The notes beneath the pieces were generated by a model, which saw only the letters and a list, made by a program, of their open reading frames with translations, was not told the DNA's origin and ran no database searches. Below, one piece after another: positions 5,831 to 11,803 of a DNA stretch of 11,803 bases. The stretch covers positions 1-11,803 of the forward strand of contig JBOHUC010000162.1 of the NCBI GenBank assembly GCA_050733935.1, in the 5' to 3' direction. Position 1 is the stretch's first letter. Each line of letters begins with the position of its first letter. The DNA comes from JBOHUC01 sp050733935 (GTDB taxonomy: Bacteria; Eisenbacteria; RBG-16-71-46; DASYSL01). A program made the position numbers and the translations under genes.

Positions 5831-7323
5831 CAGGCCTTGTCCTCCGAGAGGTCGATCCACACGGACTTGGTCTGCACGTAGCCCTCGAGCGCCTCGGGGC
5901 CCATGTCGCGCCCGAAGCCGCTCTGCTTGTAGCCGCCGAACGGGGTCGCCGTGTCGTAGCGGTTGTACGCGTTCACCCACACCGTGCCCGCCTCGAGGCG
6001 GTGCGCCACGCGATGCCCGCGCTTCAAATCGCGCGTCCACACGCCGGCCGCAAGCCCGAACTCGGTGTCGTTCGCGATCCGGATCGCCTCGTCCTCGCCG
6101 TCGAACGGAAGGACCGCGAGCACGGGCCCGAAGATCTCCTCGCGCGCGATCGTCATGTCGTTCTTCACGTCCGCGAACACGGTCGCCTGGACGAAGTAGC
6201 CCTTGCCGTTCACGGGGGCGCGCTCGCCGCCCGCGACGAGCTTCGCGCCTTCCTTCCGTCCGGTGTCGATGTAGCCCAGGACCTTTTCCATCTGGCCTTG
6301 GCGGACGAGCGCTCCGAGGCGGGTCTTGGGATGCATGGGATCAGCGGGCGGAGTCTTCTCGGCGCGCTCCTTGAGCTTCGCGACCACCGTGTCGTAGATC
6401 GAACGCTCGACGAGCAATCGGGACCCGGCCGCGCAAATCTCGCCCTTGCCGTAGAAGATGCCGTTCGCGGCTCCGCGCACGGCGGCTTCGAGATCGGCGT
6501 CCGCGAAGATGATGTTCGGGCTCTTGCCGCCCAGCTCCATCTGCACCTTCTTCACGGTCTCCGCGGACGTGCGGAGAATTCCCTTCCCGACCTCGGTCGA
6601 GCCCGTGAACGCAATCTTGGCGACTCCCGGATGCTCGACCAGAGCCTGGCCCGCGACACTGCCCTTGCCGGGCAGCACGTTGAGCACCCCGTCCGGGAGT
6701 CCTGCTTCCTTCGCACACTCGGCGAGCAGGAGTGCGGAGAGCGGCGTGAACTCGGCGGGCTTCAACACGACCGTGTTCCCGGCCGCGAGAGCGGGTGCCA
6801 CCTTCCACGAAGCGAGGAGGAGCGGGAAGTTCCACGCCACGATCGCGCCGATCACCCCGAGCGGCTCCTTGCGCGTGTAGTTCAGGAACGGACCGGTCGA
6901 GATCGGGAGCACCTCGCCTGCGAGCTTGGTCGCCCAGCCCGCGAAATACTGGAAGCACTTCGCGGCGTCCGGCGTGTCGATGTAGCGCGATTCGAAGATC
7001 GGCTTGCCGTTGCACAGGGTCTCGGCGGTCGCGATCTCGTCGGCGCGCGCGAGCAGGCGCTCGCCGATGTTCCAGAGAATCCGCTGCCGGTCGAGCGCGC
7101 TCATGCCGGCCCAGGCCGGCGAGCGGAACGCTTCGGTCGCGACGCGCACCGCGCGATCCACGTCCTCGCGGCCCGCGGCCGCGCAGGTCGTGAACGGCTC
7201 GCCGAGCGCGGGATTGATGACCTCGAACGTCTGTCCGTTCGCAGCGTCCTGGTATTCGCCGCCAATCCAGAGCTTTCCTGGCCGCACTTGAGGCGGGTTC
7301 TGCGTGGTCGTCTCCGCCGCCAT
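5830..7323 (-). CDS. NAD(P)+-dependent aldehyde dehydrogenase (ALDH superfamily)
   Basis: Oxidises an aldehyde to the carboxylic acid in the cytoplasm. The 497 residues are the normal ALDH length. Cofactor and catalytic motifs are intact: IVAWNFPLLL (161-170), LKPAEFTPLSA with Lys188, FTGSTEVGK (239-247), general base Glu263 in MELGGKSPN, nucleophile Cys297 in GEICAAGSR, and Glu396 in EEIFGPV. The C-terminal PFGGYKQSGFGRDMG is typical of the betaine/phenylacetaldehyde/retinal-type ALDH branch, but the substrate cannot be told from sequence. The ATG at 7323 has GGGAG about 8 nt upstream and lies 2 nt after the dehydrogenase stop. Its 3' end overlaps the thiolase start. Its place inside a beta-oxidation operon suggests it feeds acids, such as fatty or aromatic acids derived from aldehydes, into CoA-dependent degradation. 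Confidence 0.92.
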   Translation of the reverse strand: MAAETTTQNPPQVRPGKLWIGGEYQDAANGQTFEVINPALGEPFTTCAAAGREDVDRAVRVATEAFRSPAWAGMSALDRQRILWNIGERLLARADEIATAETLCNGKPIFESRYIDTPDAAKCFQYFAGWATKLAGEVLPISTGPFLNYTRKEPLGVIGAIVAWNFPLLLASWKVAPALAAGNTVVLKPAEFTPLSALLLAECAKEAGLPDGVLNVLPGKGSVAGQALVEHPGVAKIAFTGSTEVGKGILRTSAETVKKVQMELGGKSPNIIFADADLEAAVRGAANGIFYGKGEICAAGSRLLVERSIYDTVVAKLKERAEKTPPADPMHPKTRLGALVRQGQMEKVLGYIDTGRKEGAKLVAGGERAPVNGKGYFVQATVFADVKNDMTIAREEIFGPVLAVLPFDGEDEAIRIANDTEFGLAAGVWTRDLKRGHRVAHRLEAGTVWVNAYNRYDTATPFGGYKQSGFGRDMGPEALEGYVQTKSVWIDLSEDKA

Positions 7324-7325
7324 GT

Positions 7326-8180
7326 TCAGGCTCCCTCGCTGTATTCGTACACGCCGCGTCCCGCCTTGCGCCCCAGGCGCCCGGCCTTGACGTACTGAAT
7401 GAGAAGATTGCTCGGCCGGTAGCGCTCGCCGAGCGACTTCGAGAGGAACTCGAGAATCGAAAGCCGCGTGTCGAGCCCGACGAGATCGACGAGCTCGAAC
7501 GGGCCCATGGGATGATTGAGCCCGAGCTTCAAGGCCTTGTCGATGTCGGGCGCGCTCGCGACTCCCTCTTCGAGCATGCGAAACGCTTCGTTTCCGATGA
7601 GCGCGTTCACGCGTGTCGTCACGAAACCCGGAGCCTCGCGCACCACGACCGGCTCCTTGCCCATGCGCATCGAGACGACACTCACCGCTTCGATCGTCTC
7701 GGTCGAGGTCTCGAGCCCGCGCACGATCTCGACCAGCTTCATGCGATGGACCGGATTGAAGAAGTGCATGCCGACGACGAGCGGCGCGCGTTTGGTCGCG
7801 CCGGCCATCTCGGTGATCGAAAGCGACGACGTGTTCGTGGCCAGGATCGCTTCGGGCTTCGCGTACTTGTCGAGCTTGTCGAACAGCTCGCACTTGAGCC
7901 GGATGTCTTCGGGCACCGCTTCGATCACGAGATCCCGACCGCTCACGACCGACGAGAGATCGTCCTCGGTCTTGATGCGCGCCTTGTCACGCGCTTCGGG
8001 AGCGAGTTTCCCGGCCGCCACGCCCTTGTCCATCAAACCCTTGATCTCGCCCGTTGCGCGCTCGAGAACGTGCGTGACGGCGTCGTACAGCGTCGTGTCG
8101 AAGCCCGAGACGGCGGCGGCGTACGCGATGCCGCGACCCATGATGCCGGCGCCGAGCACGGCGATGCGTTCGATGGCCAA
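7326..8180 (-). CDS. 3-hydroxyacyl-CoA dehydrogenase (3-hydroxybutyryl-CoA dehydrogenase type)
   Basis: NAD+-dependent oxidation of 3-hydroxyacyl-CoA to 3-ketoacyl-CoA. At 284 residues it matches the stand-alone Hbd/PaaH class rather than fused FadB. The Rossmann motif is AVLGAGIMGRGIA (7-19) with Asp33 (LYDA) at the end of the second strand. NTSSLSITEMA (116-126), catalytic His139 in GMHFFNPVHRMKLVE and its partner Glu151 are present, as is PGFVTTRV (184-191). The C-terminal dimerisation domain has LGLNHPMGPFELVDLVGLD (219-237) and ends GRLGRKAGRGVYEY. I chose TTG at 8180 because a full AGGAGG lies 4 nt upstream and the protein then starts directly at the family's first strand; the open frame continues upstream but is not protein-like. 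It is the first gene of the operon, under the promoter at 8266-8294. Confidence 0.92.
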   Translation of the reverse strand: MAIERIAVLGAGIMGRGIAYAAAVSGFDTTLYDAVTHVLERATGEIKGLMDKGVAAGKLAPEARDKARIKTEDDLSSVVSGRDLVIEAVPEDIRLKCELFDKLDKYAKPEAILATNTSSLSITEMAGATKRAPLVVGMHFFNPVHRMKLVEIVRGLETSTETIEAVSVVSMRMGKEPVVVREAPGFVTTRVNALIGNEAFRMLEEGVASAPDIDKALKLGLNHPMGPFELVDLVGLDTRLSILEFLSKSLGERYRPSNLLIQYVKAGRLGRKAGRGVYEYSEGA

Positions 8181-8184
8181 GCGA

Positions 8185-8190
8185 CCTCCT
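8185..8190 (-). promoter_or_regulatory. Strong ribosome binding site that fixes the TTG start
   Basis: AGGAGG on the minus strand, 4 nt before the TTG at 8180. No ATG or GTG in frame nearby has a comparable site, so it decides the start of the hydroxyacyl-CoA dehydrogenase. A rare TTG start with a near-ideal Shine-Dalgarno may keep expression of the first gene in step with the others. Confidence 0.7.
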
Positions 8191-8238
8191 GTCAGCCGGA
8201 AAGGTGGGAGCGGGAAGCCCTGGGAGGGATGCTCGAGG

Positions 8239-8261
8239 GGCGGGCCCGGCCCGCCGTACGG
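8239..8261. promoter_or_regulatory. GC-rich dyads at the transcription start region of the beta-oxidation operon
   Basis: GGCGGGCC (8239-8246) and GGCCCGCC (8248-8255) form a 17-nt perfect dyad. CCGTACGG (8254-8261) is a second palindrome that overlaps its end. They cover the point where the promoter at 8266-8294 should start transcription (about 8259). They may be a repressor site or a 5'-leader hairpin. GC-rich DNA gives such dyads by chance more often, so the function is uncertain. Confidence 0.38.
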
Positions 8262-8265
8262 CCGC

Positions 8266-8294
8266 AGTTTAGCCGCTCGAACCGGGTTCGGCAA
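8266..8294 (-). promoter_or_regulatory. Sigma-70-type promoter of the beta-oxidation operon, with a dyad in its spacer
   Basis: On the minus strand TTGCCG (8294-8289) is separated by exactly 17 nt from TAAACT (8271-8266), giving good -35 and -10 hexamers in the only slightly less GC-rich part of this gap. The spacer holds a perfect 13-nt dyad, CGAACC-N-GGTTCG (8278-8290), where a bound dimer would block polymerase. The -35 also lies in a wider inverted repeat, CGGCAAG (8289-8295) with CTTGCCG (8313-8319). The expected start is near 8259, with a leader of about 80 nt. Confidence 0.6.
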
Positions 8295-8337
8295 GGCGTG
8301 GCCATCTTGGCGCTTGCCGTGCGGCGCGTGTGCTTTC

Positions 8338-9183
8338 ATGGTGCTTCCCATGCCCCGGAGCGACCTCGAGCTCATCCGCCTTGCGGAACATGTCGAAGCA
8401 CGCGCAACCGAATCGTACGCCGAGGCCGCACCGGCCGAGATCGCCGGGAAACTCGGTCTCGCCGGGGAACGAATCGGTCCCATTTACCGCCTCGAAGCCG
8501 CACACGTCGACGTGCTCGCGTTCAACCGCGCGTTCAACATCGGAATGGACGGGCCGGCGCGCGAAGAGGAGCTCGATCGGATCGATGCGGCCTTCGTCGC
8601 CTCGCACGTGCCGCGTTACTTCGTCCAGATCGCGCCCGGTGCCGGGCCTGCCGCCATTTCCGACTGGCTCACAGCGCGAGGTTTCAAGATCCACAATCGC
8701 TGGATGCGACTCGCGCGCGATCCGGCCGCGCCGATTCCGGTGGGCGCGGTTCCGCAGGGCTGGCGCGTCGAGCACATCGGAACCGACGAAGCGGACGCGT
8801 TCGCCGCAATCGATGCGCGCGGGTTCGGATATCCGCGCGAGGTCGAGCCCTGGACGGCGGCGCTCGTCGGCCGTCCGGGCTGGCGCCACTACATGGCGTT
8901 CGACGGAGACATTCCGGTCGGAACCGGAGCGATGTTCACCGAGGATCAGGTCGGCTGGTTCGGCTTTGCGGCGACCCTCGAAGCCTACCGGGGAAGGGGA
9001 GTCCAGAGCAGCCTGATCGCCTTTCGCCTGGCGGAGGCGCGCCTGCTCGGCCTCGAAACGATCGTGGTCGAGACCGCGGAGGACCTCCCCGAGAGGCCGG
9101 CCCCGTCCTATCGCAATCTGATCCGCCTCGGATTTCGTACTCTGTATGCGCGCGACAACTGGATTCGGCACACGACCGGTTGA
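8338..9183 (+). CDS. GNAT-family N-acetyltransferase
   Basis: Probable acetyl-CoA-dependent N-acetyltransferase of 281 residues. The C-terminal half carries the GNAT core: a beta strand (HYMAFDGDIPVGTGAMFTEDQVGWFGFAATLEAY) followed by the acetyl-CoA pyrophosphate loop RGRGVQSSLIAFRLAEA, then LETIVVETAED and the closing YRNLIRLGFRTLYARDNWI. The N-terminal half (about 1-135) looks like a degenerate first GNAT-like domain ending in LTARGFKIHNRWMRLAR, as in tandem GNAT proteins that keep only one acetyl-CoA site. The substrate is unknown. The start is uncertain: neither ATG 8338 nor ATG 8350 has a Shine-Dalgarno, and 8350 (277 residues) is equally plausible. It is divergent from the beta-oxidation operon and shares its 157-nt control region, so co-regulation is possible. 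Confidence 0.8.
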   Translation: MVLPMPRSDLELIRLAEHVEARATESYAEAAPAEIAGKLGLAGERIGPIYRLEAAHVDVLAFNRAFNIGMDGPAREEELDRIDAAFVASHVPRYFVQIAPGAGPAAISDWLTARGFKIHNRWMRLARDPAAPIPVGAVPQGWRVEHIGTDEADAFAAIDARGFGYPREVEPWTAALVGRPGWRHYMAFDGDIPVGTGAMFTEDQVGWFGFAATLEAYRGRGVQSSLIAFRLAEARLLGLETIVVETAEDLPERPAPSYRNLIRLGFRTLYARDNWIRHTTG

Positions 9184-9253
9184 CGCATCGCGCCGGGCGG
9201 GCGCATGCTGCGCGCACGTTGCCCGCTCCCCCGGGCCCCTTCCGGAGTCTTCG

Positions 9254-10549
9254 ATGATCCAACCGACCGGCACCGCGTCTCCAGAAGCCCAGCGCCAGCG
9301 CTACGAAGCCGGCCGCCTCGGGCTCGCGCGCCTTCGAGTCGAAGGCGGCGACTCTCTGGCCAAGGTGTTCCAGGAGTCGACGGAGCTCGCCGCGGACACG
9401 CTCCAGGTGGACCGTGTGAGCATCTGGCTCTATGCGGACGAAGAGTCACGGATCGAGTGCAAGGAGCTGTTCGAGAGGCCCACGCGCGAGCACACCCGGG
9501 GTGCGCATCTCGACCGCGCGGACATCCCGCTCTACTTCTGTGCGCTCGAGCAGCATCGTGTGCTGCCGATCGACGACGCGCGCTCGGACCCTTCGACCGA
9601 AGCGCTGACGGCGATCTATCTCGAGCCGCTCGGGATCTACTCGATGCTCGATGCGCCGATCTTCCGCGACGGACGGGTTGTCGGCGTCGTGTGTCACGAG
9701 CACACGGGCTGGGTGCGCCACTGGACGCAGGAGGACATGGACTTCGCGAGCTCGGTCGCAGACACGGTAGCCCTTCAGTACGAGGGCGCGGACCGGCAGG
9801 AAGCCCAGGCGGCCCTTCACGCGCACGATGCGTATCTCGCCGAAGTGCAGAAGATGGAAGCCCTCGGACGCATGGCCGCCGGCGTTGCGCACGACTTCCG
9901 GAACCTGCTCACGGTCATCCTCGGCCACGCGCGCATCATCCTCGACAATCCCCAGGCCACCGAGTCGGTGAAGGACGATGCGGGCCGCATTCGCATCGCG
10001 GCCGACCGCGGCGTGGCGATCACGCGCGAGCTTTCCGCGTTCGGCAAGGACGAGCCGTCCACGACCCCGCACGCCGTCCGGGTCTCCGACGTGCTCGGCA
10101 AGTTCCTCGACGTGCTACGCGGCGTCGCGGGGAAGAGGCATCCGATCACGGTGGCGGCCGGGGCCGCGGGCGGGTGGATCTTTATCAATCCGTCGCAGCT
10201 CGAGCGCGTGCTGCTCAATCTGGTCGTGAACGCGAGCGACGCGATGCCCGACGGGGGCCCGATCACCCTTCGCGTCTCCGAGACGCGCGTCACGCAGGGC
10301 CAGGGGGCTCCGGGCGTCTACATCGTCCTCGAAGTGCGGGACGCCGGAGTCGGAATGGACGAAGCCACCCGGCGGCGGATCTTCGAGCCGTTCTTCACGA
10401 CCAAGCCCGCAGGCCAGGGAACGGGCCTCGGTCTTGCGATCGTCTACCGCGTGGTCGAGGACGCCGGCGGCTTCGTGCACGCCGAGAGCGTTCCCGGGTC
10501 CGGGACGACGATCCGCGTCTACCTCCCGCGAGTCGCGCGCCCCGACTGA
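9254..10549 (+). CDS. Soluble GAF-domain sensor histidine kinase
   Basis: A cytoplasmic two-component sensor kinase of 431 residues with no membrane segment. Residues about 30-178 form a GAF domain (SIWLYADEESRIECKELFE ... YSMLDAPIFRDGRVVGVVCHEHTG ... WTQEDMDFASSVADTVALQYE). The HisKA dimerisation segment has phospho-acceptor His213 in MEALGRMAAGVAHDFRNLLTVI. The ATPase domain has the N-box (QLERVLLNLVVNASDAM, Asn322 and Asn326), G1 box DAGVGM (363-368), F-box FEPFFTTK (377-384) and G2 box GTGLGLA (389-395). All catalytic boxes are intact. No receiver domain is fused and no response regulator lies next to it in the window. The ATG at 9254 has GGAG about 8 nt upstream. The stop overlaps the next start (TGATG). 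The ligand of the GAF domain is not readable. Confidence 0.93.
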   Translation: MIQPTGTASPEAQRQRYEAGRLGLARLRVEGGDSLAKVFQESTELAADTLQVDRVSIWLYADEESRIECKELFERPTREHTRGAHLDRADIPLYFCALEQHRVLPIDDARSDPSTEALTAIYLEPLGIYSMLDAPIFRDGRVVGVVCHEHTGWVRHWTQEDMDFASSVADTVALQYEGADRQEAQAALHAHDAYLAEVQKMEALGRMAAGVAHDFRNLLTVILGHARIILDNPQATESVKDDAGRIRIAADRGVAITRELSAFGKDEPSTTPHAVRVSDVLGKFLDVLRGVAGKRHPITVAAGAAGGWIFINPSQLERVLLNLVVNASDAMPDGGPITLRVSETRVTQGQGAPGVYIVLEVRDAGVGMDEATRRRIFEPFFTTKPAGQGTGLGLAIVYRVVEDAGGFVHAESVPGSGTTIRVYLPRVARPD

Positions 10550-10947
10550 TGCCCTACGACTTCGACGTTCATCCGGAAGAGAAGCTCGTGCGCTTCCGGG
10601 CCTGGGGGCCCGCGGTCGTCGAGGATGTGATCGAGGCCATGGAGCGCATCATCTCGCACCCGAAGTACGCGCCCGCGTTCTCGATCCTGATCGATGCGAG
10701 CCAGATGGAGTACGTGGCCTCGTTCGCCGACGCGCTCGCGATCCGCGACAAGTTCGAGGAGCACCGGGAGAGCTTCCGCGGTCCGATCGCGATGGTCGTG
10801 ACGGCCCCTGTCCAGTTCGCGATCACGCGCGTCGTCGCTTCGCTCGCCGACCTGTTCGGCGTGCGGGTCGGGGTGTTTCGCGACATGGCGTCCGCCCGCG
10901 GGTGGATCGCCGAGGAGAATCGCGAGAAGGCACGCGACGGCCCATGA
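10549..10947 (+). CDS. Small SpoIIAA/STAS-like protein
   Basis: A 132-residue soluble alpha/beta protein. YDFDVHPEEKLVRFRAWG and AFSILIDASQMEYVAS match the strand pattern of SpoIIAA-like/STAS-fold proteins, where such strands flank a helix (VEDVIEAMERIIS here). It ends FRDMASARGWIAEEN, like other SpoIIAA-like proteins of unknown role. The residue phosphorylated in true SpoIIAA antagonists would be a Ser in a DxSG-type turn; the nearest match here is DASQMEYV (about 49-56), which is not a clear phosphorylation site. It overlaps the kinase stop by one base and the membrane protein start by four, so all three are co-translated. A role as adaptor or output partner of the kinase is inference. Assignment to the SpoIIAA-like group is by strand pattern only. 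Confidence 0.7.
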   Translation: MPYDFDVHPEEKLVRFRAWGPAVVEDVIEAMERIISHPKYAPAFSILIDASQMEYVASFADALAIRDKFEEHRESFRGPIAMVVTAPVQFAITRVVASLADLFGVRVGVFRDMASARGWIAEENREKARDGP

Positions 10948-11803
10948 AGCATCCGCTCGTCGTGCGCGACGTCGAAGGCGAAGACATGCTCGAGATGCTG
11001 ATCGTCTTCGCGGTCGTGACCGTGCTCGCGATCCGGGCGTTCTTGAAGCTCACGGGTTATCCCCAGCTCGGCGTCGGCGGGCTCCACATCGCGCACATCC
11101 TGTGGGGCGGCTTCTTCATGCTGCTCGCCCTGGCACTCCTCCTCCTGTTCTGGAACCCGGGAGCCCGACGCCTCGCGGCGGCCCTGGGCGGCATCGGGTT
11201 CGGATTCTTCATCGACGAGCTCGGCAAGTTCATCACAAAGGACAACGACTACTTCTTCCAGCCCACCGTCGCGGTCCAGTACGTCCTCTTCCTTGGGCTG
11301 TTCGGGGCCGTGCGCTTCCTCAGGGCCTCGTTGCCCCCGGATCCCCGGACCGAGAAGCTCAACCGCGAGGTGCGTTCGCTCCTTGCGACCGACGGCCCGA
11401 CGCGGAGTCCCCTCCTCCATTTCTTCTTTCGCGCGCGGACCCTGCTCGCCGTGTCGTACCGGCGTCTCGCCTCGCGGCCGGCATTCGGATACGCGGTGAC
11501 GGCCTGGTTCGTTCTCCTTGCGCTCGTCAATCTGGCGTACGCGATCGCCGCCTATCTCCTGTGGCGGGAACATTCGCTCGACGTGCCGATCGTCCAGGGA
11601 CTGAGCGCGCTCGCGTCCGCGGTGTGCGTGTGGATCGGGGCCGTGCGGCTTCCGCGCTCGCGGCTCGCCGCGTTCGAGTGGTTTCGGCGGGGAGTGGCGG
11701 CGACGATCCTCTTCGGGCAGGTGGTCGCGTTCTACCACGTCCAGTTCGCAGCCCTTTGGGGGCTTGCGTTCAACGTGCTGCTCTACCTCGCGCTCGGCTA
11801 CAT
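10944..11803 (+). CDS. Multi-pass membrane protein of unknown function (3' end beyond the window)
   Basis: Open to the window edge with 286 complete codons. It starts at ATG 10944, overlapping the upstream stop (ATGA). About eight hydrophobic segments can be seen (near residues 17-34, 50-70, 77-93, 106-123, 180-205, 214-233, 246-265 and 267-286), with a charged cytoplasmic-type loop at 125-178. Conserved-looking polar residues lie inside or at the edge of the second and third segments: HIAHILWG (His48, His51, Trp54) and FFIDELGKFITKDND (Asp91, Glu92, Lys95). Buried His and Asp/Glu suggest metal, proton or quinone chemistry, or an intramembrane sensor role. I do not recognise a named family. 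Co-translation with a kinase and a STAS-like protein suggests a shared signalling or membrane function. Confidence 0.75.
   Translation, partial: MKHPLVVRDVEGEDMLEMLIVFAVVTVLAIRAFLKLTGYPQLGVGGLHIAHILWGGFFMLLALALLLLFWNPGARRLAAALGGIGFGFFIDELGKFITKDNDYFFQPTVAVQYVLFLGLFGAVRFLRASLPPDPRTEKLNREVRSLLATDGPTRSPLLHFFFRARTLLAVSYRRLASRPAFGYAVTAWFVLLALVNLAYAIAAYLLWREHSLDVPIVQGLSALASAVCVWIGAVRLPRSRLAAFEWFRRGVAATILFGQVVAFYHVQFAALWGLAFNVLLYLALGY

Noticed and set aside
4679..5881. Long plus-strand open frame opposite the thiolase (about 400 codons)
   Set aside because: It overlaps a thiolase with an intact active site; its own translation is His/Arg/Asp-rich and shows no family.
5831..6040. N-terminal extension of the thiolase frame
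   Set aside because: It lies inside the ALDH coding region and translates to Arg-rich sequence; the ATG at 5830 overlaps the ALDH stop in a typical coupled junction.
5963..7398. Long plus-strand open frame opposite the aldehyde dehydrogenase (about 465 codons)
   Set aside because: The minus-strand ALDH in the same stretch has every catalytic motif. The opposite frame is Arg/Glu/Leu-rich without domain features, a usual result of GC-rich codon use.
9205..10947. A 580-codon plus-strand frame running through the kinase in another phase and ending as the STAS-like gene
   Set aside because: Up to about 10548 it is Arg/Ser-rich nonsense beside a motif-complete kinase. Only the last 132 codons, from ATG 10549, are protein-like.
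10569..11738. Long minus-strand open frame opposite the STAS-like and membrane protein genes
   Set aside because: Its translation is Glu/Arg-rich with no domain, while the plus strand shows overlapping start/stop junctions and membrane helices.
1..11803. Defence system, CRISPR array, insertion sequence or prophage
   Set aside because: No direct-repeat array, transposase, integrase, nuclease or phage gene is visible on either strand; all confident genes are regulatory, metabolic or envelope-related.

Overview
The window is GC-rich bacterial DNA with short or overlapping gene junctions. It carries an ECF sigma/FecR pair, a lipoprotein, a beta-oxidation gene set and a soluble histidine kinase. 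This suits a high-GC Gram-negative soil or sediment lineage, for example one of the former Deltaproteobacteria or a related candidate phylum, but nothing here fixes the phylum. No mobile element, CRISPR array or rRNA was seen.

Layout. (1) Positions 1-815: the first codons of a minus-strand gene face an HxlR-type regulator across a control region with a 27-nt near-perfect dyad. (2) Positions 935-3442, minus strand: an ECF sigma factor is translationally coupled to a FecR-like membrane protein, followed by a beta-helix lipoprotein. Very similar promoter-like sequences precede the sigma gene and the lipoprotein gene, which suggests the sigma factor reads both its own operon and the lipoprotein. 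(3) Positions 3634-3705: the 5' two thirds of a tRNA-Cys(GCA) with no matching 3' part. Its anticodon arm lies in a 10-bp hairpin just past the end of the next operon. (4) Positions 3702-8180, minus strand: a four-gene operon of 3-hydroxyacyl-CoA dehydrogenase, aldehyde dehydrogenase, thiolase and enoyl-CoA hydratase. A good sigma-70-type promoter lies upstream, with dyads in its spacer and near the expected start point. (5) Positions 8338-9183: a divergent GNAT acetyltransferase. (6) Positions 9254-11803, plus strand: a GAF-domain histidine kinase, a small SpoIIAA/STAS-like protein and a multi-pass membrane protein that runs off the window, with overlapping stop and start codons.

How the parts work together. 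Block 4 can hydrate enoyl-CoA, oxidise the hydroxyacyl-CoA and cleave the ketoacyl-CoA. Its aldehyde dehydrogenase could supply acids from aldehydes. The acyl-CoA ligase and acyl-CoA dehydrogenase needed for a complete spiral are not in the window. Block 2 looks like a compact envelope-signalling unit. Block 6 looks like a signalling operon without its own response regulator. The most interesting items are the shared promoter motif of the sigma/FecR/lipoprotein unit, the broken tRNA-Cys, the dyads over two promoter regions and the kinase/STAS-like/membrane operon.
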